IMG/VR virus record: IMGVR_UViG_3300006917_002381
Coordinates: 1-28,461 of that record
Source: a virus
Length of the DNA: 28,461 nt
Direction: 5' to 3' (one strand)
The translations under genes and the position numbers were made by a program. The notes under the pieces were generated by a model. It saw nothing but the letters and a program-made list of their open reading frames with translations. It was not told the DNA's origin and did no database searches. How positions within the stretch are numbered: the stretch's first letter is position 1; every line of letters begins with the position of its first letter. Below are positions 1 through 5,960 of the stretch, one piece after another.

Positions 1-21
1 CATCCGTGTCCATCCGTGTCC
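1..21. repeat. Two tandem copies of catccgtgtc
   Basis: The 10-bp unit catccgtgtc occurs twice head to tail at the window edge, inside the 3' visible part of the SWIM-like gene. A related stretch with the core tcatccgtg lies at 2291-2323 in the same orientation. From memory, this sequence family is scattered between genes in Verrucomicrobiota genomes. Here it has been read into a coding region, or it marks the place where that coding region decays. Confidence 0.6.
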
Positions 22-203
22 AGTTTCTCCTTCACCGCCGCCAAGTGAACGCACCCGCTGGTGTGCCGGCAATGGACGATCTGGCAACTGCACGCCCCTT
101 GCCCGCCGTTCTCATTCACGTCCACCAGATACGGCGGTTCGCCCGGCGTCCGGCTGTCCACCAGATACCGCCCCGGCTCGTCGTGGTATGGGGTGATGTT
201 CAT
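1..203 (-). CDS. SWIM-type zinc-finger protein, 3' end cut by window edge
   Basis: The start is ATG at 203, which overlaps the TGA of the upstream gene as ATGA, so the two are translationally coupled. 67 codons are visible before the window edge. Cysteines and histidines at residues 38, 40, 45, 47, 51 and 53 include C38-x-C40 ... C51-x-H53, the CxC-xn-CxH pattern of SWIM zinc fingers. These fingers usually bind DNA or protein partners. The motif PYLVD/RYLVD occurs twice near the N terminus. The last visible residues are encoded by a tandem 10-bp repeat (positions 1-21). It is the last visible gene of the early operon. The SWIM call is from the motif only, and the role in the phage is unknown. 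Confidence 0.6.
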   Translation of the reverse strand, partial: MNITPYHDEPGRYLVDSRTPGEPPYLVDVNENGGQGACSCQIVHCRHTSGCVHLAAVKEKLDTDGHG

Positions 204-1039
204 TGCACCGATTTATCCAGCAATTCGCGCAAGATCGTCACCGCCAGCGCGCCCGGCTTGCCCACGCTCCCGCGGCCCACGGCATCCACACAGCGCGCGT
301 GCGCCGTCTTGATCGCCTCATGGAACACCGCCAGAACATGCTGCTCGGGCACGCGCCCGGCGTAGGGCCGTAGCACGCTCACCAAACTGCTGCGCGTGAA
401 CATGTCCGGCGTCACCTTGCAGTTATCCCAATACCAGTTGCTTTCCAGCACCGCGCCGGCCACGCGGTTCAGTCCTTCCAACGTCAGATACCCCGCCCGC
501 GCCGGCTGGCCGTTCCTCCCCCTTGCATCCCCCTCTTTCATGCTTCTAGGCGGATTAGACGGTTCGGAGTGTGGTTGTGATTCTGACTGTCGTTCTGATT
601 GACCAGCCGTAACGGGTTGCGTGACGGCTTCCGTGACGGACTTCGTCACCGGGGTCGCTACCGTCCAGGTAGTTATGCCGGTGATCGGGTCGGTCGCGGG
701 GGTCAAATGCGGGCGCTTGCCCGCCAATGCGGTGCGGTTGTAGTTCTCGGCGTATTTCGCAGCCGAATCGTTGAGCGATTGGATCACCCCCCGATGGACC
801 AGATAAGCGCCGGCACTAAACCACCCCTTTTCCGTCAGTCCCAGCTTCACCTTGCCCCAAAGGGATTCCGGCGTGCGGGTGATCTGGCGTAAAATCTCGT
901 TGTCATTCTTGGGCGGCCGTTCCATTGCCCAAATGAAGTCACACAACCGGCGGTGTGCCAGTTCCGTGTCCCGGTCCATGTCCTGGGTGTCCACGATCAT
1001 GTCCTTGGCCTTGTAAAAGATGAAATGCAAATCGTTCAT
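200..1039 (-). CDS. DUF1376/YdaU-like phage replication protein
   Basis: The frame is open from 1201, but I choose ATG at 1039 (279 aa). It overlaps the preceding stop as ATGA, and the N terminus then begins directly with the conserved domain. Residues ~3-105 follow the DUF1376 pattern: an aromatic N terminus, a 'D..DT..M..' stretch, 'LAHRRLCDFIWAM', then 'PKNDNEILRQI', 'WGKVKLGL' and a closing basic helix. Proteins of this family sit in phage replication modules and are often treated as initiator or helicase-loader-like. The middle (~125-185) is a Thr/Val/Ser-rich low-complexity linker (VTKSVTEAVTQPVT), followed by a second helical domain (~190-279). Its position in an early operon with a resolvase and methylases fits DNA replication. 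The exact biochemical role is not shown by the sequence. Confidence 0.6.
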   Translation of the reverse strand: MNDLHFIFYKAKDMIVDTQDMDRDTELAHRRLCDFIWAMERPPKNDNEILRQITRTPESLWGKVKLGLTEKGWFSAGAYLVHRGVIQSLNDSAAKYAENYNRTALAGKRPHLTPATDPITGITTWTVATPVTKSVTEAVTQPVTAGQSERQSESQPHSEPSNPPRSMKEGDARGRNGQPARAGYLTLEGLNRVAGAVLESNWYWDNCKVTPDMFTRSSLVSVLRPYAGRVPEQHVLAVFHEAIKTAHARCVDAVGRGSVGKPGALAVTILRELLDKSVQ

Positions 1040-1317
1040 TGTTCCTGATTCCAAAGTAACCACCGGCGTTTCAGCGCCAGATTGGCCAGCGCCTCGTCCA
1101 ACGTGTACCCCGTGGCGCGAAAATACGGCATGGCATCCGGGTAACTGTCCGCGTAGATCCACACATAAAACGGATACATCGGATCGCCCGTCTCGGGGCA
1201 ATCATCGCCGGCGATCACGTTCGGCACTTCCTGGATCTTGATTTCGTGCGCCTTGATCCACCGCAACCGCGGCGAATCACCGGCCACACTCTTGCTGCTG
1301 AAAAGTTCTTCGCTCAT
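1036..1317 (-). CDS. Hypothetical protein, 93 aa
   Basis: ATG at 1317, TGA overlapping the start of the DUF1376-like gene. I recognise no family. The protein is mildly acidic and rich in aromatic residues (MYPFYVWIYADSYPDAMPYF), and it ends in a helical, basic segment (TLDEALANLALKRRWLLW). No zinc ligands, signal peptide or membrane helix are visible. The tight coupling to its downstream neighbour is the main evidence that it is real. A clear Shine-Dalgarno sequence is not visible upstream. Confidence 0.65.
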   Translation of the reverse strand: MSEELFSSKSVAGDSPRLRWIKAHEIKIQEVPNVIAGDDCPETGDPMYPFYVWIYADSYPDAMPYFRATGYTLDEALANLALKRRWLLWNQEQ

Positions 1318-1352
1318 ACATTGATTCGCCTAACCAGTCGTCGCAGCGGACG

Positions 1353-1634
1353 CTACGCGCCGCTGGACTTGGTGTTCGGCGCACCCTGTCGCTCGATGCT
1401 TATGGTTCTGCATCCCGTTTCTAGCGCCCCGCGCACTTCTTCGATAACTCTTTCAGTTGTGCGACACTCCCTTACATCACCCCATGCCACCACGTTCCAC
1501 ACTTCCGGGCCACCGGACGGGTGCGCCCAACCAGCCGGTGCAGCCAATCCGCTACCCGCAGGGCATGAGCCGTGCATCCAGTGTGTCTGTCCACACTTGT
1601 TGCAGTAAGCGTGTCCGGTGTATTCTCCGCTCAT
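1353..1634 (-). CDS. Small protein with N-terminal zinc-ribbon-like cysteines
   Basis: ATG at 1634 has a good ribosome binding site (GAAAGG, spacing about 7-8) and overlaps the preceding stop as ATGA. The 93-aa product has C11-x2-C14, then H18, H21 and C24 near the N terminus, which could bind one zinc ion. The middle is Gly/Pro/Ala-rich and the C-terminal half is predicted helical (RTTERVIEEVRGALETGC). I do not recognise the family. Its context is a run of short accessory genes of the early operon. Confidence 0.65.
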   Translation of the reverse strand: MSGEYTGHAYCNKCGQTHWMHGSCPAGSGLAAPAGWAHPSGGPEVWNVVAWGDVRECRTTERVIEEVRGALETGCRTISIERQGAPNTKSSGA

Positions 1635-1804
1635 GGCTGACCTTTCTCGTTAGCCGTATTTTTCTTCATCAACTTCTCCAAATGTTTCAGGCTGTCCCCG
1701 GTCACGATGGGCCGCGGTTCATAGCTTTTATACCACTTCAAATAGCGCGTGGGCCTTTCCCGCACGCCGCAATGGGTCATGTTCTTCACCTTCGTGTTGC
1801 TCAT
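1631..1804 (-). CDS. Hypothetical basic protein, 57 aa
   Basis: This short gene is linked by ATGA overlaps at both ends: its start overlaps the RusA-like stop (1801-1803) and its stop overlaps the next ATG (1634). It fills the gap exactly, which is the main argument that it is genuine. The product is rich in Lys/Arg and aromatic residues (RPTRYLKWYKSYEPRP, then HLEKLMKKN). That would suit a nucleic-acid-binding or partner-binding peptide, but no family is recognised. Confidence 0.65.
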   Translation of the reverse strand: MSNTKVKNMTHCGVRERPTRYLKWYKSYEPRPIVTGDSLKHLEKLMKKNTANEKGQP

Positions 1805-2148
1805 ACGAATTGCACCTTAACGATCACGCCTTCCGCGCCGTTGGTTTGTTTTTGGCCGTACTCCCAATCAATGGCGGCCGCTCCGTCATCAATGGCCAGG
1901 GTTTTGGCGATGGCATCCTGCAAGGGTTTGAAGCTCGCCACGTTGTTATCCTTGTCCAGAAGTCGCCGGCGCTCGGCCATGAGGCTAACGCGCACGCCCA
2001 CGCGGCCCGCGCCGCCTTGGTGTTTCCGGTTTCCACGGTCCAATGCCGGTGTTTGAGGCGGTTGGGGCTGACCGGCCGCCACGCCACCCATACCAAATAA
2101 ATGCGGGTTTCTCGCTTTGAACGCTTTACTGGCATAAGGAAATTCCAT
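1801..2148 (-). CDS. RusA-like Holliday-junction resolvase
   Basis: 115 aa, close to the ~120 aa of RusA. Residues 61-91 carry the pattern RRLLDKDN...PLQDAIAKTLAIDDG: D65-x-D67-N, a downstream D78 and the D87-D88 pair. This matches the acidic metal-binding signature of RusA (D-x-D-N ... K..DAL ... DD). RusA cuts Holliday junctions made during phage DNA replication and recombination. The N-terminal ~45 residues are Gly/Gln/Pro-rich and less typical. ATG at 2148 lies just after the end of the cytosine-methyltransferase remnant, and the stop overlaps the next gene. The assignment rests on the motif and on gene context. A divergent structure-specific nuclease of another family is the alternative. 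Confidence 0.62.
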   Translation of the reverse strand: MEFPYASKAFKARNPHLFGMGGVAAGQPQPPQTPALDRGNRKHQGGAGRVGVRVSLMAERRRLLDKDNNVASFKPLQDAIAKTLAIDDGAAAIDWEYGQKQTNGAEGVIVKVQFV

Positions 2149-2155
2149 GTCGGTT

Positions 2156-2288
2156 TCAGGTTAAAACGTGGTTCAGCGGCGCGACGGCATCCACCAAATC
2201 AATGCGTTCCCCGATCCAGCGGATGCCACGCCACGGACGCGGCTTCGATGCCGGAGCAGACGGACGCAAATGTTTTCCCCGTGGTCAT
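2156..2288 (-). pseudogene. Internally deleted C5-cytosine DNA methyltransferase (dcm-type) remnant
   Basis: From ATG 2288 the frame reads MTTGKTFASVCSGIEAASVAWHPL, the start of phage C5-cytosine methyltransferases (motif I, SVCSGIEAAS), then hits TGA after 29 residues (2199-2201). In the next frame, starting within the same bases, it reads GIRWIGERIDLVDAV and runs to TGA at 2156-2158. That is the typical C-terminal end of the same family (usually ...VP.MRWIGERI). The central catalytic part (PCQ motif, recognition domain) is absent. This looks like a large internal deletion that joined the 5' and 3' ends out of frame over shared bases CATCCGCTGG. It should not make active enzyme. Confidence 0.7.
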
Positions 2289-2290
2289 AA

Positions 2291-2323
2291 ATCTGTGTTC
2301 ATCCGTGAAATTCGTGTCTAATC
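2291..2323. repeat. Verrucomicrobia-like dispersed repeat fragment
   Basis: The stretch starts atctgtgttcatccgtg and continues as aaattcgtgtc. It lies between the Cys-rich gene and the methyltransferase remnant and slightly overlaps the end of the former. It shares the tcatccgtg core with positions 1-21. It may be the scar of a host-derived repeat. The call depends on my memory of verrucomicrobial intergenic repeats. Confidence 0.45.
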
Positions 2324-2572
2324 TTTTTCCGCCGGCAGGCATTGCTGCCCGCGCGCCACGCGCTCCTGCCGCCCGGCCGCGCACTCCCCGCACTCCGCGA
2401 TCAGTTCCGGCACGGCCAGCACCTTGGGTTGCGGCGACAACGGCCTGCCATTGGCATCACAGAACCGCTTGCATTTCTCGCATTGCTTCATCGTCTTGCT
2501 TTCCGCGTAATTCCGGCATTGCTGCATCCACCACGCGCCGCCTTGCAATCCCTGCCAACGTGTCCGCCTCAT
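2318..2572 (-). CDS. Cys-rich, probable zinc-binding protein
   Basis: 84 aa from ATG 2572; a TTG two codons upstream (2578) is possible but less likely. Cysteines at 19, 31, 34, 38, 61, 64 and 78 include two CxxC knuckles (CEKC and CGEC), enough for one structural zinc ribbon. The N terminus is Arg/Trp/Gln-rich. The gene follows the 61-aa gene with only 2 nt between stop and ATG. Small zinc ribbons like this are common in phage early regions, where they act as host-takeover or transcription factors. The specific role is unknown. Confidence 0.6.
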   Translation of the reverse strand: MRRTRWQGLQGGAWWMQQCRNYAESKTMKQCEKCKRFCDANGRPLSPQPKVLAVPELIAECGECAAGRQERVARGQQCLPAEKD

Positions 2573-2574
2573 GG

Positions 2575-2760
2575 TCAAAATTCCTGGTTGAAAAACCGCG
2601 CGATGGTCCGCGCCAGTTTCGCCTCGCTAAAATCCCCCGCCTCCCCGGCCCGGTTGGCGATCCACACCTTGCCGCGGATGCCGGTCGGGGACGGCTTTAC
2701 CAGCATCAGGTTGCCGATAAACAGCGGTTTCCGCCGGCTGGGTTGTTGGGGTTTAGCCAT
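2575..2760 (-). CDS. Hypothetical protein, 61 aa
   Basis: ATG at 2760, 3 nt after the stop of the HTH gene; the stop lies 2 nt before the next ATG. The product has a basic, Pro-rich N terminus (MAKPQQPSRRKP) followed by alternating hydrophobic strands (LFIGNLMLV, GKVWIAN) and a C-terminal helix (AKLARTIARFFNQEF). No family is recognised. The tight spacing supports it as a member of the early operon. Confidence 0.6.
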   Translation of the reverse strand: MAKPQQPSRRKPLFIGNLMLVKPSPTGIRGKVWIANRAGEAGDFSEAKLARTIARFFNQEF

Positions 2761-2763
2761 GGT

Positions 2764-3108
2764 TCACGCCGCTTTCCGCCGCAAATCCAGCACCGCGCGC
2801 TTGGGCCATTTGCCCTGCTCTATCGCCGCGTCCAGTTCGGCCCGCTTGAATAAGGGCGTGCCGGCCCGCTGATAGCGTGTGATCACCCCGGCATCCGCGG
2901 CCCGGTCAATCTCGCTGGGGCTGCAGTGCAAATACGCGGCCGCCGCTTCGCGGTCGCACCACGGGCTTACGCTCCGCAACTGCGCCCGGCTCATGGACTG
3001 CGCGACTTGCGCAAAAAAGGCGGGGCTGGCAATCGCCTCGGCGGACCGCTTTAGGACCGCGGCCGCCGCCTGCAATTCCGCGTGGACAATCTCTAATTCT
3101 GCACTCAT
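2764..3108 (-). CDS. Excisionase-type helix-turn-helix protein
   Basis: 114 aa. Residues ~50-95 form a MerR/excisionase-type winged helix-turn-helix (HTH_17 class): WCDREAAAAYLHCSPSEIDRA is the turn helix, then GVITRYQRAGTPLFKRAELDAAI with the typical 'G.plf.+.eLd..i' wing. The N-terminal ~45 residues are an Ala-rich predicted coiled helix and the C terminus is basic. Such proteins act as Xis (directing the integrase toward excision) or as small repressors. The integrase is nearby but on the other strand, so the Xis role is plausible and not proved. The start ATG 3108 is the first in frame. Confidence 0.7.
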   Translation of the reverse strand: MSAELEIVHAELQAAAAVLKRSAEAIASPAFFAQVAQSMSRAQLRSVSPWCDREAAAAYLHCSPSEIDRAADAGVITRYQRAGTPLFKRAELDAAIEQGKWPKRAVLDLRRKAA

Positions 3109-3132
3109 GTTTGGTTGGTGTTTACTGCAAAT

Positions 3133-3507
3133 TCAGAGGGGCAAATTTCTTTTCCAGATTGTGGTAATGCTGCCGTGAACCTTCTTATCCTTGGCCTTGC
3201 CGTAGCCGGCTACCTTGATAAGCCCGATTTGCCGCGCCCAGTTTATGATTGCGCCCCAAGCTCTTTCCTCGGGCGGCATGGGAATCTTCTTAACCTCGTA
3301 GGCGTATTTCCGGAGATCCTCGGCCATAAATCCGGCGTCCCCGATAAATTTCAGGTAATCAATAAGCGCCGTTCTGGCTAATCCGGACCACTCGCCGTCT
3401 GTTTTCCGGTCCGCGGCGTCGGCGGCATCTTGCGCGCGCTCCTTGGCGATCCGCGCTCCTTCTTTGGCGTTGAAGTCCAATTCCGGGGTAGTGATTGTGG
3501 TGGTCAT
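3133..3507 (-). CDS. Phage protein of unknown function, possible winged helix
   Basis: 124 aa with a Thr-rich start, a charged Ala/Lys helix (~13-35), then a compact domain (~40-122) containing FMAEDLRKYAYE, PMPPEERAWGAIINWA, a 'GLIKVAGYG' strand and a basic end (ITTIWKR). I recall similar small phage proteins in replication regions ('...PP..RAWG.i...A...glI...GY......s..vWkr'). No function is established for them. The succession of helices followed by a beta wing suggests a winged helix. It sits 6 nt downstream of the Dam-type methyltransferase gene. Confidence 0.6.
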   Translation of the reverse strand: MTTTITTPELDFNAKEGARIAKERAQDAADAADRKTDGEWSGLARTALIDYLKFIGDAGFMAEDLRKYAYEVKKIPMPPEERAWGAIINWARQIGLIKVAGYGKAKDKKVHGSITTIWKRNLPL

Positions 3508-3513
3508 ATCTGG

Positions 3514-3948
3514 TCAATTATTGCGTGGCTTGAAAACGACGATTGCAGAAGGAAACGGCGCGCTGTTTTTGTGGCCGTTGAACTTCAACCTTCCGCGAAC
3601 AAAAGTAACTTCTCCCTTGGCGGCGTAGTCGTGCCACCAAGCCGTGTCTGTCCGGGCCGGCACTAAGCAAACCACCAGCGCGCCGTTGCCGGCTTCCTCG
3701 AAGGCTTTCCGCATCCAATCCCCGATAACCCGCCCGTAGGGCGGATTCATCCAGCACCGCGCGCCCTCCCCCCCCCAATTTTTTTCTAAAGCGTTGTCCT
3801 GCTTAGTGTAAAAGCGTTTGCACTTGGCGTTCTTATCTGTGGCGCACACGTCCAGGTTGAAAAGCCACACATTATTTTGCGCGTTGAAAAACTCTTGTGG
3901 AGTCGCCCACTCTTCGCTTTTGCTGGAAAAATGAACCTTGGTGTTCAT
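3514..3948 (-). CDS. dam: Phage Dam-type DNA N6-adenine methyltransferase
   Basis: 144 aa, slightly shorter than usual for the phage DNA N-6-adenine-methyltransferase family. Visible features are the N-terminal SEEWATPQEFF (typical 'd.W.TP...f'), the SAM-site-like NLDVCAT (residues 31-37), the catalytic NPPY at 68-71 (WMNPPYG), and the C-terminal strand series LVVCLVPARTDTAWWHDY and VTFVRGRLKFNG. It methylates adenine in DNA, most likely to protect phage DNA or to mark replication. ATG 3948 follows the upstream stop by 2 nt. A run of nine G and a nearby run of seven A (plus coordinates 3768-3776 and 3779-3785) lie in codons ~54-60, just before the catalytic motif, so the frame could slip there. 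Confidence 0.85.
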   Translation of the reverse strand: MNTKVHFSSKSEEWATPQEFFNAQNNVWLFNLDVCATDKNAKCKRFYTKQDNALEKNWGGEGARCWMNPPYGRVIGDWMRKAFEEAGNGALVVCLVPARTDTAWWHDYAAKGEVTFVRGRLKFNGHKNSAPFPSAIVVFKPRNN

Positions 3949-3950
3949 GG

Positions 3951-4097
3951 TCAGAATTTCGCCACCACCACGCCGAACGCGATCCAGCCGCCGGCGGCCA
4001 CGATCAGCGCGCCGACCAGCCAGCCAATCAACTTGGTGTTCGCCGCCGCCAGTTCCTCGCGCGTCGGCTGGTTAAACCATTTCGTTTCTTGGTTCAT
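3951..4097 (-). CDS. Single-pass membrane peptide, 48 aa
   Basis: ATG 4097 lies 4 nt after the stop of the RHH gene, and TGA 3951-3953 ends 2 nt before the methyltransferase ATG. The product has a polar head (MNQETKWFNQPTREELAAAN) and one membrane helix at ~23-46 (LIGWLVGALIVAAGGWIAFGVVV) followed by a single Lys and a Phe. The exact fit between two genes supports it. The function is unknown; superinfection exclusion or membrane tethering would suit its size and location. Confidence 0.6.
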   Translation of the reverse strand: MNQETKWFNQPTREELAAANTKLIGWLVGALIVAAGGWIAFGVVVAKF

Positions 4098-4101
4098 AAA
4101 T

Positions 4102-4290
4102 TCAGGCGGCTTTTTCGTATTCCGGCAGCACGCGGTTGAGGCTCATTCGCACCACGTCCGAAACGTCAATTCCGTTGCGGACCGCGATTTTTTCCAGCCG
4201 CTCCATCAACTGACGGGAAACGCGGCAACTCACACGGGGTTCTTTGGAAGGCTTGATTTTATTGGCTGAAGTCTTTACTGGCTTGCTCAT
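4102..4290 (-). CDS. Ribbon-helix-helix (Arc/CopG-like) regulator
   Basis: 62 aa from ATG 4290; a GTG at 4314 would add 8 residues but lies inside the operator. After a basic tail the core SKEPRVSCRVSRQLMERLEKIAVRNGIDVSDVVRMSLNRVL has the beta strand (RVSCRVS), helix A, a turn at NGIDVSD and helix B of RHH repressors. It heads the leftward early operon and probably controls it and the divergent integrase operon. A TTGACA-18-TAACGT promoter ends 7 nt before this ATG, which points to a leaderless message. Its core resembles that of the divergent RHH gene, so they may be paralogues or competing regulators of the same sites. Confidence 0.75.
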   Translation of the reverse strand: MSKPVKTSANKIKPSKEPRVSCRVSRQLMERLEKIAVRNGIDVSDVVRMSLNRVLPEYEKAA

Positions 4291-4297
4291 GCTCCCA

Positions 4298-4327
4298 ACG
4301 TTACCCAATGACACCCACCGGTGTCAA
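4298..4327 (-). promoter_or_regulatory. Leftward early promoter with overlapping inverted-repeat operator
   Basis: On the minus strand, TTGACA (4322-4327) is followed 18 nt later by TAACGT (4298-4303), and 7 nt later by the RHH ATG. An inverted repeat TGACACC-cacc-GGTGTCA (4309-4326) covers the spacer and most of the -35 box. This layout is typical of a self-repressing regulator. Binding by the RHH protein is inferred. Confidence 0.55.
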
Positions 4328-4355
4328 ACATTTTTGTTGCTTTTTTTTACCAATG

Positions 4356-4372
4356 GGTGACAATGGTGACAA
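4356..4372 (+). promoter_or_regulatory. Tandem GGTGACAA operator half-sites
   Basis: GGTGACAA occurs at 4356-4363 and 4365-4372 (9-bp step), directly against the ATG of the rightward RHH gene. A related GGTGTCAA lies at 4320-4327 in the leftward promoter. RHH proteins often bind tandem short half-sites, so these are likely operators shared by both divergent transcripts. The GGTGA inside the second copy could double as a weak ribosome binding site. A convincing rightward -35/-10 pair is not seen. Confidence 0.5.
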
Positions 4373-4669
4373 ATGAAACCCAAAGAGCCAAGAATATCGG
4401 TCCGCGTGGATCAGGATTTGAAGGCGCGCATTGAAGCCGTGGTAAAGAAAACCGGCATTGATGAAACCGTGCTGGTCCGCAACTGCATCGAAGCGTTGTG
4501 TGCCAGCGTGGAAAAATCCGGGGCGCTTACTTTCCCAATCAAGATCACCACGGAAAAACCCAATTCCTTTCCTTCCCAAATTGTCAGCAATGCCGGGCCG
4601 CCGGCAATAATTAGTCCCGCGGCGCTGAACGAACCCGCACCCCGTTACCGCATCCACCGCAAGAAATGA
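4373..4669 (+). CDS. Ribbon-helix-helix regulator heading the integrase operon
   Basis: 98 aa. Residues 1-45 form an RHH domain: KEPRISVRVDQDLKARIEAVVKKTGIDETVLVRNCIEAL, with the strand RISVRV, helix A, a TGIDET turn and helix B. The remaining ~50 residues are Pro/Ser/Ile-rich and end in a basic tail (RYRIHRKK); they may be a flexible partner-binding arm. The stop overlaps the next ATG (ATGA), so the gene is coupled to the 45-aa membrane peptide and on to the integrase. It probably regulates lysogeny functions from the GGTGWCAA sites next to its start. Confidence 0.75.
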   Translation: MKPKEPRISVRVDQDLKARIEAVVKKTGIDETVLVRNCIEALCASVEKSGALTFPIKITTEKPNSFPSQIVSNAGPPAIISPAALNEPAPRYRIHRKK

Positions 4670-4803
4670 TCCGCGTCCGCCGCCAATACGCCGCCGCGTT
4701 CCTGATTGTCCTCGGTCTGGACATGCTGCCCGGCGTGGCCGGCGCGCTCGGCAAACTCTGCGCCGGCATCATCCTGGCGCTCGGCATCCTGCTGCTGATA
4801 TGA
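4666..4803 (+). CDS. Two-helix membrane peptide, 45 aa
   Basis: ATG at 4666 overlaps the RHH stop, and the TGA at 4801-4803 overlaps the integrase ATG, so ATGA junctions occur at both ends. The product starts with a basic head (MIRVRRQY), then two hydrophobic helices (about 9-26 and 31-45) separated by a short Pro/Gly turn. Both termini probably lie in the cytoplasm. No family is recognised. The perfect fit in the integrase operon is the evidence that it is real. Confidence 0.6.
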   Translation: MIRVRRQYAAAFLIVLGLDMLPGVAGALGKLCAGIILALGILLLI

Positions 4804-5939
4804 ACCGCACCCGCATAGCTCCCCGCACCTACGTTGACGACCGCGGCCGGTTTTGGGCGCGTTACCCCGTGAACCGCCGGTACACATGGCGGTTGCTCCG
4901 TAAGGTCAAAAACAAGCGGGAAGCCATTGCCGCCGCGCAATCCATCAATGAACCGCGCGCGGATAGCTTCGCCGCGCTCGCCGCGCTTTACGTCGCTGCC
5001 GGTTGTCCCAATCGCCGCATGGAAGCCCGCACCGCGGAGTTTATCCGCCGGGAAACCGTGCGCGTGAACAGTCTGGTTAAATGGTTCGGTCCGATGTTGC
5101 CGGATAACATCCGCCTGCCGCTCCTGCCCCAATATGCCACTTGGCGGATGCGCCAATGCCGCACCGCCGGCAAAGGCCAGCGCACCGTGGACATGGACTT
5201 GAACACTTTGAGCAACGTCCTGCAATACGGGATCACCACCCAGCAGATTGAGCAAAACCATATCCGCCACAATCGCCCGCGCTTTCGTCGGGCTGCGGAC
5301 GTGAATCATTCCCGCCAACGGATGCCGGAAAGCGCCGAAGAAATTCACCGGTTATCCGCCTATTTTCTCGAATTTGTAAAATCAGAAGTATTTGCCTGGA
5401 TGAACTACTTTCAAATGTTCACCGGCTGCCGGACCGTGGAACTGCTGCGCTTGCGGATGTCTGCCCCCGCCGAAAGCGCCGGACATATCGCCAACGGTTA
5501 CCTGCACCTGGGCCGCCGCGCCAAGTCCGGCGTGAACCCGTGGTGTCCTATCGGCCCGGAGTTTCAGCAAATGCTGGATTGTTTTCACCGTTGGCACCGT
5601 GCGCGGTTTCCCAAATCCGCGTGGTTCTTTCCCGGCTTGTCCGGCAACGTGGTTGATCCCGGCAGCCATGGCCACGCGCTGGTCCGCGCCTGCCGCGAAC
5701 TTGGCTTGCACCACATCACCCCGCACGGATTCCGCGCGTTCTGCGCCACCAAGATGCTGCGCGATGGCCGCACGCAATCCGAAGTTGCCGCGCATATTGG
5801 CGACAAGACGCCGGCCATTATTGGCAGCACCTACGGCGATTGTCCGGGCGGCGCGAAACTTTCCTTCACTCCCGCGGATGGTTTGCCTTCGTGGATGGTT
5901 TGGCGTTCGCCAGCCTCAAAACTGGCCAAAATCGCCTAA
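4800..5939 (+). CDS. int: Tyrosine-recombinase integrase
   Basis: 379 aa, normal for a phage integrase. The N-terminal ~60 residues are an arm-binding-like domain (DDRGRFWARYPVNRRY...), ~70-180 the core-binding SAM-like domain, and ~185-350 the catalytic domain. The catalytic set is visible: R211 (GCRTVELL), K242 (RRAKSG), H309-x-x-R312 (PHGFRAF), H332 (AAHIGD) and the nucleophile Y345 (GSTYGD). It inserts the phage into a host tRNA gene and, with an excisionase, excises it. The start ATG overlaps the upstream stop. The stop is followed within 5 nt by the first arm-like repeat of attP, as usual for int-attP cassettes. The HTH gene at 2764-3108 is a candidate partner. Confidence 0.93.
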   Translation: MNRTRIAPRTYVDDRGRFWARYPVNRRYTWRLLRKVKNKREAIAAAQSINEPRADSFAALAALYVAAGCPNRRMEARTAEFIRRETVRVNSLVKWFGPMLPDNIRLPLLPQYATWRMRQCRTAGKGQRTVDMDLNTLSNVLQYGITTQQIEQNHIRHNRPRFRRAADVNHSRQRMPESAEEIHRLSAYFLEFVKSEVFAWMNYFQMFTGCRTVELLRLRMSAPAESAGHIANGYLHLGRRAKSGVNPWCPIGPEFQQMLDCFHRWHRARFPKSAWFFPGLSGNVVDPGSHGHALVRACRELGLHHITPHGFRAFCATKMLRDGRTQSEVAAHIGDKTPAIIGSTYGDCPGGAKLSFTPADGLPSWMVWRSPASKLAKIA

Positions 5940-5942
5940 AAC

Positions 5943-5960
5943 CTGACTCTGAAACTGACT
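5943..5960. repeat. Putative integrase arm-type site, left
   Basis: CTGACTCTGAAACTGACT contains two CTGACT half-sites 12 bp apart. It matches 6160-6177 in the same orientation at 17 of 18 positions. The pair brackets the tRNA-derived core, the arrangement expected for arm-type integrase sites. Confidence 0.6.

Noticed and set aside
1040-1201. 54-codon N-terminal extension of the DUF1376-like protein
   Set aside because: It overlaps the 93-aa gene in another frame and is Arg/Gly-rich without similarity; ATG 1039 overlaps the previous stop as ATGA.
4611-5348. 245-codon open frame antisense to the integrase
   Set aside because: It lies wholly over the integrase with its full catalytic set. The translation is Ala/Gly/Arg-rich and featureless, as expected for the reverse of GC-rich coding DNA.
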